Source of the DNA: Zerene cesonia
Taxonomy: Eukaryota > Arthropoda > Insecta > Lepidoptera > Pieridae
Assembly (NCBI RefSeq): GCF_012273895.1
Contig: NC_052121.1
Location: 5,922,943 to 5,986,942, forward strand
Direction of reading: 5' to 3'
DNA: 64,000 nucleotides
The notes under the pieces are model-generated. The model searched no databases. It was given only the letters and a program-made list of their open reading frames with translations, and was not told the DNA's origin. Shown one piece after another: positions 52,789-64,000 of this stretch (within the stretch, counting starts at the first letter, position 1; the number at the start of each line of letters is the position of its first letter). The position numbers and the translations under genes were made by a program.

Positions 52789-55167
52789 CATTAATAAAAT
52801 TCAAGATAGCGTTTATAATATTTTACCGTAATGATGAATGTTGATGGAAATATTTTCGTCATCGCATGTTAATATTAATAAACGCTGACGTGGACCAACA
52901 TGAAATGTGTGTTATATTTTGAACGATTCTAGAAAATGGAACACTGAATAATTATTGATTATGAAACTCTTAGTGGAGAGACGTTTAATTATCGTGTCTA
53001 TTCTAATGGTTACAGCGAAATAATACAGATATTATTTCAGTTGAAAATATGATACAATACAATTTTACTGAAATAAAAGAAACCTACCAACACCTTATAT
53101 TAAACACGACGAGCTCAACAGAGAACTAGTATGAAAAGATTTATATCAATGTTTCGGTGCTTTTATTGAAGATATTCCCATTTTCAAGATCTTATTTGCG
53201 CATCATTCCTCGCAGCAGTAAATAAAATGCACTCACAATGAATCGGTATATGTTTCAGCGCTCGCATATACACGTAAACATAACATCGTTGTTATGGTGT
53301 TAGTCAAAGTCTACACGAATTAATATTTTCACATTCACTAGGTTCGTGAAAGCGAGATATATGTAGTGTAAAAAATTTATGACTTCAGATTCCGGGACAA
53401 ACGAATAGCCGACCGCGGAAAGGTACATAGATCCATTTAAGCGCAAATACCGATCCACTTCTGGTTAGGTAATCCCGTCTAATCCACATTCACATTAAAT
53501 ATAGATGATGCTTGATAGCAAGAATATAGATCTATCATTATGCCTAGCGTTAAATAAATATTAAAGCTGTGATCACAGATGTTATCTTGTTCATTTTATG
53601 AATGGTATACATGGCAGATGGGATGTGAGATGGCATGAATATCACTTCAGAATCTTAAAGCACAGGCATTTATTATTTATAATGTATATTGTGAAAGTAT
53701 GGGCGATATGTTCTTGTTAGTGTTTTAGGTAGTTTAGATAATTTAGTACGCGTTGAATATAGTCTGGAAATATAATATTAAATTATGTTAACTAAAATAA
53801 TAAGATGGAGTCGTTGTAACATCTTTTTTCCAAGGTGCTTAGGATTATTTACTTTTGTTCTTTTATGTTATAAGCTTCATCTTATTATTCTTAAGACTTG
53901 GGCTAGTTTTACCTCTTATTAAATTTGATGTAGCTTGCTGATCATTTTATGAATTGTGGTTCTACAAAATTAAGATTTTTTTGAATTTACCGCTATAGCA
54001 CACGGCATATAACGACATGCTTAACAAAAGTTAAAACTTCAGTATAACATAGTGAAACAAGATAGAGTTTGGAATCAGTTAGTTCTACTCCAATACTCTT
54101 AGCTCGAGGCGCAACGATGCGTGGCCCGTGAGTCGTGCTCAGCAGAAAAGTTAAGACACGTGGTTGTATTACGCTTCAGAGATTAGAACATTAATCGTTT
54201 TCACCGGAACAAGCTTAAATAGATATACGAGTATGTATTGAGTACTCTCATTTCCAAGAATGCTTCACAATGTGAATTTTCTTCATTCAATTTCGGTCAA
54301 ATAATCTGTCCCAGTTTATTAATTATTGTTTGGAGTTCTAATATTAAAATGGGATAATGAATGGAATTTATAAAAATGAAACAATGTAAAGGTATTTTAT
54401 AGACAAGACTTCATAATCTTGCTCCATAAAATAATGTTAGTAATTTAGTCATAGTAAAAATCATTTAGTCACTTGTCCAAACAGATGTAGTCCATTTAAC
54501 GTTATTAATATACAAGGTGGAAGATAGAGGAGTCAAATATAGTTTCAACAAATCGAACAGTTTCAAGAAAATTACGTACTTTGTCATGTGGGCTCGTAGA
54601 GAAAACAGGTGACTCAGTTCTCGTAGGAGCGAGCTCGGAGTCGTTAACATATGAGCCCATGTAGTTGAAAATGGCTCTATTTTGAAATCGTATTGGTCAA
54701 TATATTTTGTTAGTTTGACATAGAGCTCTATTTCTTTAGTTTCATGTATAAACGTTGCATGCAATTTAAATGGCACTTTATATAAACAGTATCTATGAGG
54801 CGGTAAAATATCCCGTGACAGCAATTTTCTATTGAGATTTTTTAATTGCACAGGTAAATATTATACACTCACTAAACAATTCTAAACCTCAATTAAAACA
54901 GAATACTTTTATCTTTTCAGAATTTTGTGATTGCAGCTTAGCAGCAGTTAACTAAAAACATTGAATTTTACCTCTACTAGTCAATTTATACGTACGATTT
55001 TCATACCATAGTTTGTTCCGCTGTTTAATAAAATAGTAGCATAATTTCTCGTTGGAGCGTTTTTCTATGTCTTTTTTTTTACTCAGGTAATTTTCTTATA
55101 AACTTAATATGTAGACTTCTAGACGTTTCACTTTTTTGAATAAGTTTATAACGTGTTGTATTACCAC

Positions 55168-55310
55168 CGAAAGAGTAGAAGAAATTCGATTGCTGAGGTG
55201 GGATCACGGTTGGCCGAGAGGCTAGGCGTTGCTACGATTTGGCAAAAAGACGCGGCTTCGATCCCGCCACATTATATTTCTATTCTTTAAACATTTTTCA
55301 TATAGCATGT
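55168..55310 (+). repeat. tRNA-core element, copy 4
   Basis: Head GAAAGAGTAGAAGAAATTCG, core with TTGGCCGAGAGGCTAGGCGT, decayed B box GGCTTCGATCC, and tail TTTCTATTCTTTAAACATTT. It is the only copy outside the SOAT locus. Confidence 0.75.
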
Positions 55311-57389
55311 ATTAGGAAAAAGAAATATACACTATAGTATTAATATAGCATCACAATAAACGATATAATGGATTAATATCCATTTACGGTAATGAAATGA
55401 TTGATTAACAGTTACGCTCGAGTTGCCTCGATATAAGTAATTTGCTCTCCATAACTCAATGTTTCCACTTCGATATGCAGCTGAATAAGTTTGCTGGAAC
55501 TGCAGTAATTTAATCTATAGGTGATTCATTGCATCTGAACTGAATTGTCCTTTTATATTGCCATTCAATATGTTTGGGAAAAATTGTTTTTATTTGAGCA
55601 ATTATTAAAGTTCATCTACTACTGTTCTCGGTTATAATCTATCTGAATAACAATTTTAGCAAAAATAAACGCAAAAGGTTCCTATTGTATGATTATATTT
55701 TAAGCTGTAGAAACATCATCACTGGCTAGCTCCTAATCTGTTCTCTACAAAAAAATTATTCAACTTAGATATTAAAATTACTCGAACCAATGTTGCTTCA
55801 TTTAGTAAGCTGGTTGACTCACTGCGTTTGTCTTGTTTCAAATTTCTACGTAATTTTCAATTCATGTCATTGCTAGAAATAAATAACACATCGAAGCTAT
55901 TATTCAGTTTGTGTTTGTACGCCAATATTACAATGAGAAAGAATAAGATTTTTTACGTTTCAGTTTGTAGCTAGACAAAAGCTATCTAATTTAAATATTT
56001 TAATAAGTAGGAAGCTACAGTGCTCCTAAGCGACATAAGCCACGCTTTTTTCAAACAGAGCCGAGGGTACAACTAGTTATTAATAAATGTATTAAGACCT
56101 AATTTACTCTACATAAAACCTATGCAGGCGTAAATGCAAGCTGTTATCGATGTTACATTATTTATCTCGAGTCAAACTAAATTAACTAACTTTAATTAGC
56201 GGAGAGAAACTCATTAAGGCCACAACTAAGATTAAATGCGCTTGAAAATGATCTCCATTCGTGCCGGAAAAGCTCAGTATAGTATTACAGGAAAGGAGCT
56301 TACGGAAACATTCTACTTTCCACCATCGTGACACCGGACGCGGGGCTTCCTACTCCGTAATTCATATTCAACACTGCAGAACTATAACCAGCATATTACC
56401 ATACCACTGCGGATAGCGGAAATACTAAATAAAAGATTAATGGTAGCTATGTCAACGAAAAATGGACTTAAATTGAAACAATGTACAGTTATATGTAATC
56501 TGTGCATTAATTATTTTGCATTATACACACACGATTGATTTTTCCTCAACCTTACATAGATTAAATTCATAAAACGTTAAAGAAGGAAAATGGCATGAAA
56601 TTACGAAATTTATATAAGACGGGTCAAATGGTAGAGGGCGATTTGTATATTGTACAGATGTATGTCTTATATTAGAGGATTAAAAGCGCATATTGAACAA
56701 TTTCGTTTAGTTAAAATAAAATATCTACAGCAGTAATGTCCTAATTAAAGATCTCGGCTTCCCAAAGGCAGGACATGATAATGTAAGAAAGGATGAGTTT
56801 GTGCACAAACGAGTAAAGAAAAATAGATCAATGTCAATAGCAATCTCTCTGCGACTTTAAAAGATTTCTTTATATCCAAGCATTTAGATCCGTATCTCTT
56901 TAAGGTTAACCCTTGCAAGCGAACCATTAAGCCGTGAAGACGGTTCTTTTACTTTATATTTCTTGATAAAACATGCGTAAAAACATTTAATGCTTTATTG
57001 CAATAATTTTATCAAAACCTTAGTAAGAGAATAGAAATTAGAATTACTCAACAAACATAAAAATAGCAATCAAAGACAAGTATAATAAATATGTCTGTAC
57101 ACATTAATTATTATAATCGGATCTATATGTTTGGGCCTACCCAACAATTACTGAAAGTATCGCTTGATTTCGCATTATCGGAGCATTATGAGATCCAATC
57201 AAAAACGAAACCTACATAATAATAGGTCTGCGATGAGTGCCATGTTTTATAAAACCGACAAACGAGTTTTAATTATGGGCTATTACATGTATAATGTAAC
57301 TATTTATATCATGAAATCAAACAAAATGACTGTCGCCATCGCCACCGCCGACCGATAATTATTTGAATTTGCTTCTACCATTAAAACGT

Positions 57390-57606
57390 TACCTATTTTT
57401 AAGCGGCAAAGGACAAGAAAAGGGTTTACAACAAGAATTAGGAAACGGAATAGGAAAGGTGAGGAAAAGTATACTCTCGCCGAACGAAACACAGTAGCTT
57501 TCCCATGCTACTGTTTTACGCTGATCTTCTGTGTGGGTGTGGTATCTTCTCCGCTTCTGCTGCGAGTTGACCAAATTCTTGACAAAGCGTGCTCGACTGT
57601 CACAAA
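57390..57606 (-). repeat. Family M, copy 7
   Basis: It contains CTCTCGCCGAACGAAACACA, TTCTGTGTGGGTGTGGTATC and GACAAAGCGTGCTCGACTGT. It abuts a LINE relic on the right. Confidence 0.7.
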
Positions 57607-57639
57607 AAATCTTCCTGAATTATTACTTTCTTACTTACT

Positions 57640-57790
57640 CCTGTCGCGCTGAAACCCCGAAGTGGGTCCTGCCCGGTCCTGCGCGGTTTCTTGCCAATTG
57701 TTGGTTTTTAGCACGCGCATGTCCTTCCACCCGATCTGGCCAGCGATACTTAGGTCATCCAACCGGGCGTCGTCCCGATGGTCGGCCCAA
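57640..57790 (-). pseudogene. Relic of a non-LTR retrotransposon reverse-transcriptase C-terminus
   Basis: The minus strand reads GRPSGRRPVG, a stop, then PKYRWPDRV. NNWQETAQDRAG follows in another frame and THFG in the first frame again. This is the usual end of LINE ORF2 proteins (GRP..RW.D....W...A.DR). It has a stop and at least one frameshift, so it is dead. Confidence 0.75.
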
Positions 57791-59065
57791 GTATGCTCTC
57801 TTTAGTTTGCCTGAATTATTACATTTTTCATTTTTATATTCGTTAAAAAATATTGTACAAGTAGTTAGCAGCTGGTGCAAAGCCAGATTTATAATCAGGA
57901 GACAATAAAACTAATCCGAAACACATCGAAGTTGGATAACCAACTCATGTTGAAATAATATATTCACTTTACGATAATATTTTTGCATATAACATCGTTA
58001 TTCGTTAACGAGTTTGTACAGAAGCTATAAATCGTCTAAATCATCAAACTGGACGTGTAGTGTTCGTGTTATTTCCCATCCAGAACTGATAGCATATTTA
58101 CATAAAACGAGATTTATGGGTATAGCTGCACTAGACCTATCACATACAAGTTGTATTTGTTTTTGTCGTAAATGAAAATAATTTGTGTAACTCCCATTGA
58201 TCGTTTGGTTGACGATTGAAAATTATAATTGTAGTCAAAAATATCTGAAAAGGGTTCTTGACGTATGGTTACAAAGAACTTTAGCAACCAATTTATCGTT
58301 TCAACCAACAACGACCAAGATAAAAGTTACCTATATTTTCTGTTTATATGTAACTTCTATAAATATTTCACATTTTCGTCATGATATGATATTCATAAAC
58401 AATTCAGTCAATATGTAAACATCTATCAAAACATCAATCGAACATGAATGTGTAAAAGGGTTTTTATTTAGATTTTTATATTTAAAATTCAGTAACTAGG
58501 GCTTTTATTCAATCATTATAGAAGTATATAATCTATTTCTGAAAAGCTACGTTACGTCGATGATGCATTTGTATTGATGACATGAAACCATTAGCTTTCA
58601 GCGTTTCAAACATGAACCAACACTAATGAGCACTAACCTACATCGTCTTTATTTAATGGCTGCGTCATTAATGCTAAACACGTATTTATAAATAAATGAC
58701 ATCTATGATAGTTCTACCACTCTCCTAATGAGTTATTCAAACAATGAAATCCGTGTTATACATTTTATTTATCTAAGTCCCTCTGTTGTGGCTCTTTTGT
58801 GTGATGTAACAAACTCGGCAAGTAATTAGAAATATTGTTTGCTATGATATTAAAGTATAGATATAAAATATGATAACTTTGATGATTATAACTTATGATT
58901 AATAAGCCTGCAACTGATTAAAATTTTCAAATATAAACTTACTTGCCTTGCTAAAAAAGTGTTTTTATAAAATGTGAAAAATGGGACTTTCTTAAATGGG
59001 ACTAAATAAAAAAAAGATTTTCAAACTAATCGTTTAAAAGTCCTCGTAGTTATCTTATAACAAAT

Positions 59066-59110
59066 CCCCAAAAAAATTGAAAGGAGGAGGTTTTCAATTC
59101 GACTATACAG
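59066..59110 (-). repeat. Reversed relative of the 43298 repeat
   Basis: AAAAAAATTGAAAGGAGGAG and GTTTTCAATTCGACTATAC match, in reverse, the shared block at 43298. Confidence 0.35.
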
Positions 59111-60513
59111 TATTTAATTTAGTCAGTTAAAAATATATTTATTCTCCATTAGTCAATAGTGCAATTCAATCAATTAGTACAAAGCAATACAATTTAATTC
59201 ATTATTTTGTAATTCTAACTTGAACGTTTCGATTAATTTAGACTCTACAGTTGAAACGAAAATTAATCAATGCTCCATTTATTTTCATTTAGCCGCCAGA
59301 AAATACTTCGAAGCTGTTAATACTTATTATAGCCTATTGTGATCTGTGTGGAATATTCTTTACAATTCAGAAAGCAGCCGGTCGTTAGCGAGAAAAGTTC
59401 AATGTACCTACCTATTGAAGATACAGTATTGTGTAAGTACCTACGTGAACGATCTACGTATTCAAACTGCGAGCGAAAATCGGTGCCATGCTGTTTCGTT
59501 TATTTTAATACTAATTGGACATGGAAACTGACAGATATTTGAATTTGTTCGGATATATTTCAAAGCACGTATATTGTTTAAAAATGTATGAAACGTTATT
59601 CATGCATGTATCGCAACGCGGACCGTGTTTAAAAAATGTATGGCGACGTTTATTTATTCTGTATTGATGGTTTGATAAGTTCTGAGAAAAATCTACGAAT
59701 GAAAACAATAGACCCTTGCTCAAATCAACTATAGTTGAAATCCGTACTGAGGATGCAAAGGGCTTGCTAAATGGGCTATAGGTAGTTGATAGTCGTAATA
59801 AGGGTTAAAAATGGGACATATTATTACATAATTATTATTAAATGTGTGCATAATCAAAGTTGTGGTATTTAATACATTCATGCAAATAACACACAATACA
59901 TCAATCAATACACATCAGTATATTAATTATTTATGACAAAATTTACTTTACGTTACGTATTACTATATCCGAAAATATACCATTTTGACATAATTGGCGT
60001 CTAAATTATTCAACGTTACATAAAAATTTCATATTATATACACAAACACGTGTATCATAGAATCACACAATACAGTTTTTTTCTGATTTATTATTCTAAG
60101 ATTAGCATCGACACCCTTTGGAATATGTTTATTTTCTTTTTTAGTGCTTTTCTGTTTAAGATAAAGCAATAATATATTTTACAGCTTTCTAGTGTATCTT
60201 TATTTACATATGAAAAGCGTTGCCGGTAGCTTTGTTTTGTGCTTTTTCATTATGTGTTATATTTTTACATAAAGAAATACATTTTCCCTTTTCTACGGTA
60301 AGAGATGAGAATAACTTTTGGATAAAGTGTTAAGATACTTTTATTTGATATAGTTTATTTTAAGTTACAAAAAGTATTATTACATCAATCAAACAAAATA
60401 AAAAAATGTATGTAATTAATGCTTTTCTCTGTTCGGAATAATAATAATAATAAAATATTTTATTAAATCCTTAAATTACATCTATTTCCAAATTGAATTG
60501 AAGTTGTTAGTGT

Positions 60514-60538
60514 GGTTAGGTTAGGTTAGGTTAGGTTA
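60514..60538 (+). repeat. Short interstitial TTAGG array
   Basis: Four complete TTAGG units, with GG before and TTA after. TTAGG is the insect telomere repeat. The array is too short to indicate a chromosome end. Confidence 0.85.
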
Positions 60539-60639
60539 CCTACAATATTGTGATTTCTATTACGATTCTATTTTCAAATATAATACTGTAGGTAATTTTA
60601 ATTAGTTTATATGTATAAAATAAAGTAAAAAAAACATAT

Positions 60640-60765
60640 TTAGGACGATATTTTGAGGTTAAAGCCTCCTCCCTTTTTTCCCACTCATCTTTATTTTTGG
60701 CAAATCTAGTCTATGGTTCCTGCAAGATTAAAGATGTCATCACACCAACGTGTGGTTGGTCATCA
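60640..60765 (-). pseudogene. Relic of another LINE ORF2 C-terminus
   Basis: On the minus strand PTTRWCDDIFNLAGTID is followed by a stop and then, after a frame change, DEWEKREEALT. This fits the LINE pattern RP..RW.DDI...AG..W...A..R..W. It is disrupted and short. Confidence 0.65.
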
Positions 60766-60879
60766 TCTTTTACGCTTTTTATAAAAACGCATATAATTTA
60801 TTACTGAATACCATATGTCATCTCTCCATCTACACAAATGAACTTTTCTATTTTATTTTTTTTTTTTGCAATGGAAATC

Positions 60880-61055
60880 TTGCGGATTATGATTGCGAAT
60901 ATCTAGATACCCACGGCCCCCGGGAAAGGAGACGTGGATTATCCGAATTCCTATCGACTAAAATCCCACTCCCCACTGTGACACGTCTACCCGCTGTAGT
61001 GAAGGAGCCACGGGAGCTGGTTATTATTCGTCCGCGACCCTTACACCAATGACCT
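60880..61055. other. Unrecognised GC-richer block with long open frames on both strands
   Basis: The plus strand is open through LADYDCEYLDTHGPRERRRG to IIRPRPLHQ and a stop; the minus strand is also open. Composition differs from the AT-rich surroundings. Because a LINE relic lies 115 bp to the left, this may be more of the same or another element. I do not recognise the protein. Confidence 0.3.
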
Positions 61056-64000
61056 GCCAACATTTTCACTTTAATCTACAGATATACCTTACTTCTTGAG
61101 CTTTTCTCCTTTTTCTTATAATTTAATATTCATAAAGCTACGCTCCATGTGTCATTGACAGAAGCTTAGTCAAAATTTTATCAGATTCAAAAAAATTGTT
61201 ATAAGAGGCCAAGTTTGGCATGCGTGTGTTACGCAAGACGTATATCCATGACTTTTAGAGTGTTTGCTAATATTCAATATTTCTTTCGTGTTTGTTTGTT
61301 TCTTCTTCCTACTTATTTATCATTACATTGTTTAAAATATTTTCCTTGCGGTGCGGTGATCATATTGGTTTGAGTATAGGTATACTCAAATCGTTCCTAT
61401 CTACTCGTAACTATAAAGTCTATTTCATCTTATACTTAATTTTTGGGTTACATACATGTTCATTTCAAAATGTCCGTTTTTTAAGGAGTGTTATATTTCA
61501 AAAATATAATAAAAACAAAAATCCATTGAAAGTGGTCGTCTTTTATTGTGCCATAACAGTACATTCCTCTAGCCTTATCCTCGTTTTCCTTTGTTTGACC
61601 TATTTTTGCGTTGTTTGGAGATCTTCTTTAGTCGAATTATGTGTAGATGTGTAGAATGGTATTATATATAGTGTTTTTTTGCTTAATCCTTTTTTATTTA
61701 TCCATACTTGTAAAATATATAACGATCTCTAGATTTGATATTAAAAGTGAAAAAATAACACATATATGAATATACGATGACAAAATTATTTACGATGAGT
61801 TTGCTAGTGATAAAATAAATAAGTATAAATCATGTTTCCCCTTAATATATATAATAATTTCCAAGAATATGATTTTTTTGTGGTTTTTATATTCTTATCT
61901 AAGAACAATTGTTCAAAGTTAGAACAAAGCAGATACCGTGTTGATGACATTCCTTTGAGAGCAATAGAGGTCGCGGAAAGAATCTAAGATAAATAAAATC
62001 ACAATGCGGTACCGTGCTCTCTACAGTCATTATAGTAAGCGATGAACACAAATGTTTCTCCATGTATGCCTTTGTGAATGGCTTGGTTGTTAATAGACAA
62101 GGTGTTTTGTAAACTTGATGTAGAATGTAGATGATATTTGTGAATCTGCGATGTATGATATTTATATACACTTTTATGAATTACCTAGTCATAAAAGTCA
62201 CATTTCAAATAGGAAGTTTTAAATAATAATTGAATACGAATCGATGTTTTTTTTTATAAATAAGTTATAGTATAAAAGTGAAGTCCCGTGTCCCCTAGTG
62301 GGGTATGGGACAGATGATTTACATCTGTTTCACTGATCGATTTCTTTATGGACAAGTAAATATGTAGGTACCGCAAACCTTCTGTATCCTTCCACCTTTG
62401 CTTGTTCTGCCATAAAAAAAGACTAAGACTTTTGAATCACGAGAAGGCATTATTTGTTGTTTTGATTTAACATAAGTAATTCGATAAAATGATTTTATGA
62501 GATAGTTTAAGTCCTTAACTATAATCGAAAATTGAGTCAAGCATTAATAGATACACTTTTATATTATTTGTTAAAATTAAAATATAATGGGTGACTGGTA
62601 AATTCATTATAATTTTACCTTTTAGACTAAAAAGGTGTAAGGTTAATTGATTTAACCTTCCCCTTTTTAATTGCTGATGGAAATAAATGTGAATCGAAAA
62701 GAGCTTCCGTGTATATTCACTTTTGAAAAATATTAAACGACCCTTATAAATCAACTAAGCGAAAATATAAATGGTAAATTATACCCAATTACTCTTAGAA
62801 AATTTCAGAATGCACAATACCATATGGGCCTCGACATAAAACGATGCTTATCTTTGAAAAACAAAATAATAAAAACGAATTCTCTAAACGTAGTCAATTG
62901 AATTGTGAATTGTGATCTCAAAGGTGCTCAAAGCGAGTCTTTCAATTTTATTTTGTATCCTTTTAATATATTTACAGGTACGTAAGCAGTTAATTCAACA
63001 AGGTATAGGTATAGGTAGTACTTATTTAATAATCTGTGCTGTGTGTATCTAATAAGATAAATATTATCTTTTTTATAAGAAACAATAGTTTTGACTGAGA
63101 CACGTACAAAGTTTTTAAAACATTAGTTTTAATGGGTAATAGGTACAAATACATACAACGATAAATTTATTACCGTACAAATCACTAACTTTTCATCTCA
63201 AATTTCATTACTTCGTAGGTATAATGCGAAGGTAGAAAGTCTAATATTCCGAATCGATTCAAATAAAAAAAACTTGGAAATTCAATTTTCAGCAAATAAT
63301 CGAATAAACCTTTTGAATAAAAGCGATAACCAGTAGCTTTAGAAGTCTGTTAGGTACCTACCTACCTAATTAAAAAAGGTATTTCAATCTAAACCAATTT
63401 CATTTAGTATTTGCCCGATTTTCTTTAATAAGTTTTATATTATAAATATACTTATAACACAAATCAAAAGTAAATGTCAAGATATTTTATCAATTTAGTA
63501 CGAATATACCCAAATGGATATTTGCGGACGTACACGTACGAATTGAGAAAATGTAGAATGTTCCTGAATGTTTTATTGATACCTTCACAAAAAACACTTT
63601 CGTATTAACAGTATTTCTATCATATTGTTATTTCCTCGTGAATATCTCTTAATCTATGTTTACGTAAATATTATTCCAGAGTTTCAACTTCGTTTATTCA
63701 GTTGACATTGTAGTCTGTTGAAACGGAAAACTTTGGATTTATTTTGTCATTTCATAGTTAAGAGAAAATACTTCTTACATAATTCAGTCACGTATTCAGC
63801 TTTATTCTTGAAGATTCTTGAAGATTTTTCCAAATTTGAAGAAGTACTTAATAATCATACAACAAATATATTCTAATTTATGGTTTACGCAAAAAAATTC
63901 AATTTAAGTTTTTTCCTTACAACATTAGTAAAACACATTTTTATATGCGAGATGTAAGAAGGTATGTTCCTGCTTACTTTATAAACATAAAACAATAGAA

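Larger units (their letters stand above)
49501..64000. other. Gene-poor right end
   Basis: It holds the tandem duplication, tRNA-core copy 4, a family M copy, two LINE relics and the TTAGG array. A 113-codon plus frame at 49818-50156 and a 128-codon minus frame at 54465-54851 show no motif I know. The rest is AT-rich without recognisable content. Confidence 0.5.

Noticed and set aside
54465..54851. A 128-codon minus-strand frame
   Set aside because: No domain or motif that I know, and the composition resembles the surrounding intergenic DNA.
60514..60538. A telomere or chromosome end
   Set aside because: Only four TTAGG units with ordinary sequence on both sides.

Overview
This is AT-rich eukaryotic DNA, almost certainly from a moth or butterfly. 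The evidence is intron-containing genes with GT-AG junctions, a small secreted inhibitor closely resembling the fungal protease inhibitors of silk moths, Helitron fragments with lepidopteran-type ends, short retroelement families seen widely in Lepidoptera, and a short TTAGG array (the insect telomere motif). The window is draft assembly: three gaps of exactly 1000 N (16392-17391, 46719-47718, 51789-52788) and one of 10 N (36673-36682).

Left part (about 2.2-27.6 kb) holds three complete gene models that I reconstructed by joining exons with matching phase. (1) A long basic helix-loop-helix protein lies on the minus strand (10046 down to 4569, possibly on to 2263): five exons, 1299 residues, or 1386 if a perfect donor just before the stop is used to join a candidate last exon. 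(2) Syntenin lies on the plus strand (10763-12788): four exons, 290 residues, with YPxL motifs and two PDZ domains. It starts 716 bp from the bHLH start in head-to-head orientation. (3) A sterol O-acyltransferase (MBOAT family) lies on the minus strand (27270 down to 13646): nine coding exons, 470 residues. It converges on syntenin and has long introns loaded with repeats. One SOAT junction needs a GC-AG intron to keep the frame.

Middle part (about 27.6-49 kb) is gene-poor. The only gene I can support is a two-exon secreted 12-cysteine protease inhibitor of the FPI type on the minus strand (34407 down to 33050). Its intron carries a 420-bp DNA transposon with terminal inverted repeats and a Helitron end fragment. 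A GC-rich island with a CRE palindrome at 49.3-49.5 kb stands out sharply and may be a promoter.

Right part (49.5-64 kb) shows no gene I recognise. It holds retrotransposon relics, a tandem duplication carrying a small hairpin, and AT-rich unannotated sequence.

The most unusual signal is a repeat family with a tRNA-like core (pol III A and B boxes) flanked by long inverted repeats, with at least four copies here. One copy has perfect 67-bp arms and sits in a composite insertion bounded by an exact 13-bp target duplication. It looks like a hybrid between a tRNA-derived SINE and a fold-back element. Other notable items are a perfect 28-bp hairpin at 37.9 kb and a likely false duplication at the 10-N gap. 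The genes do not form a functional cluster; this is ordinary eukaryotic gene neighbourhood.
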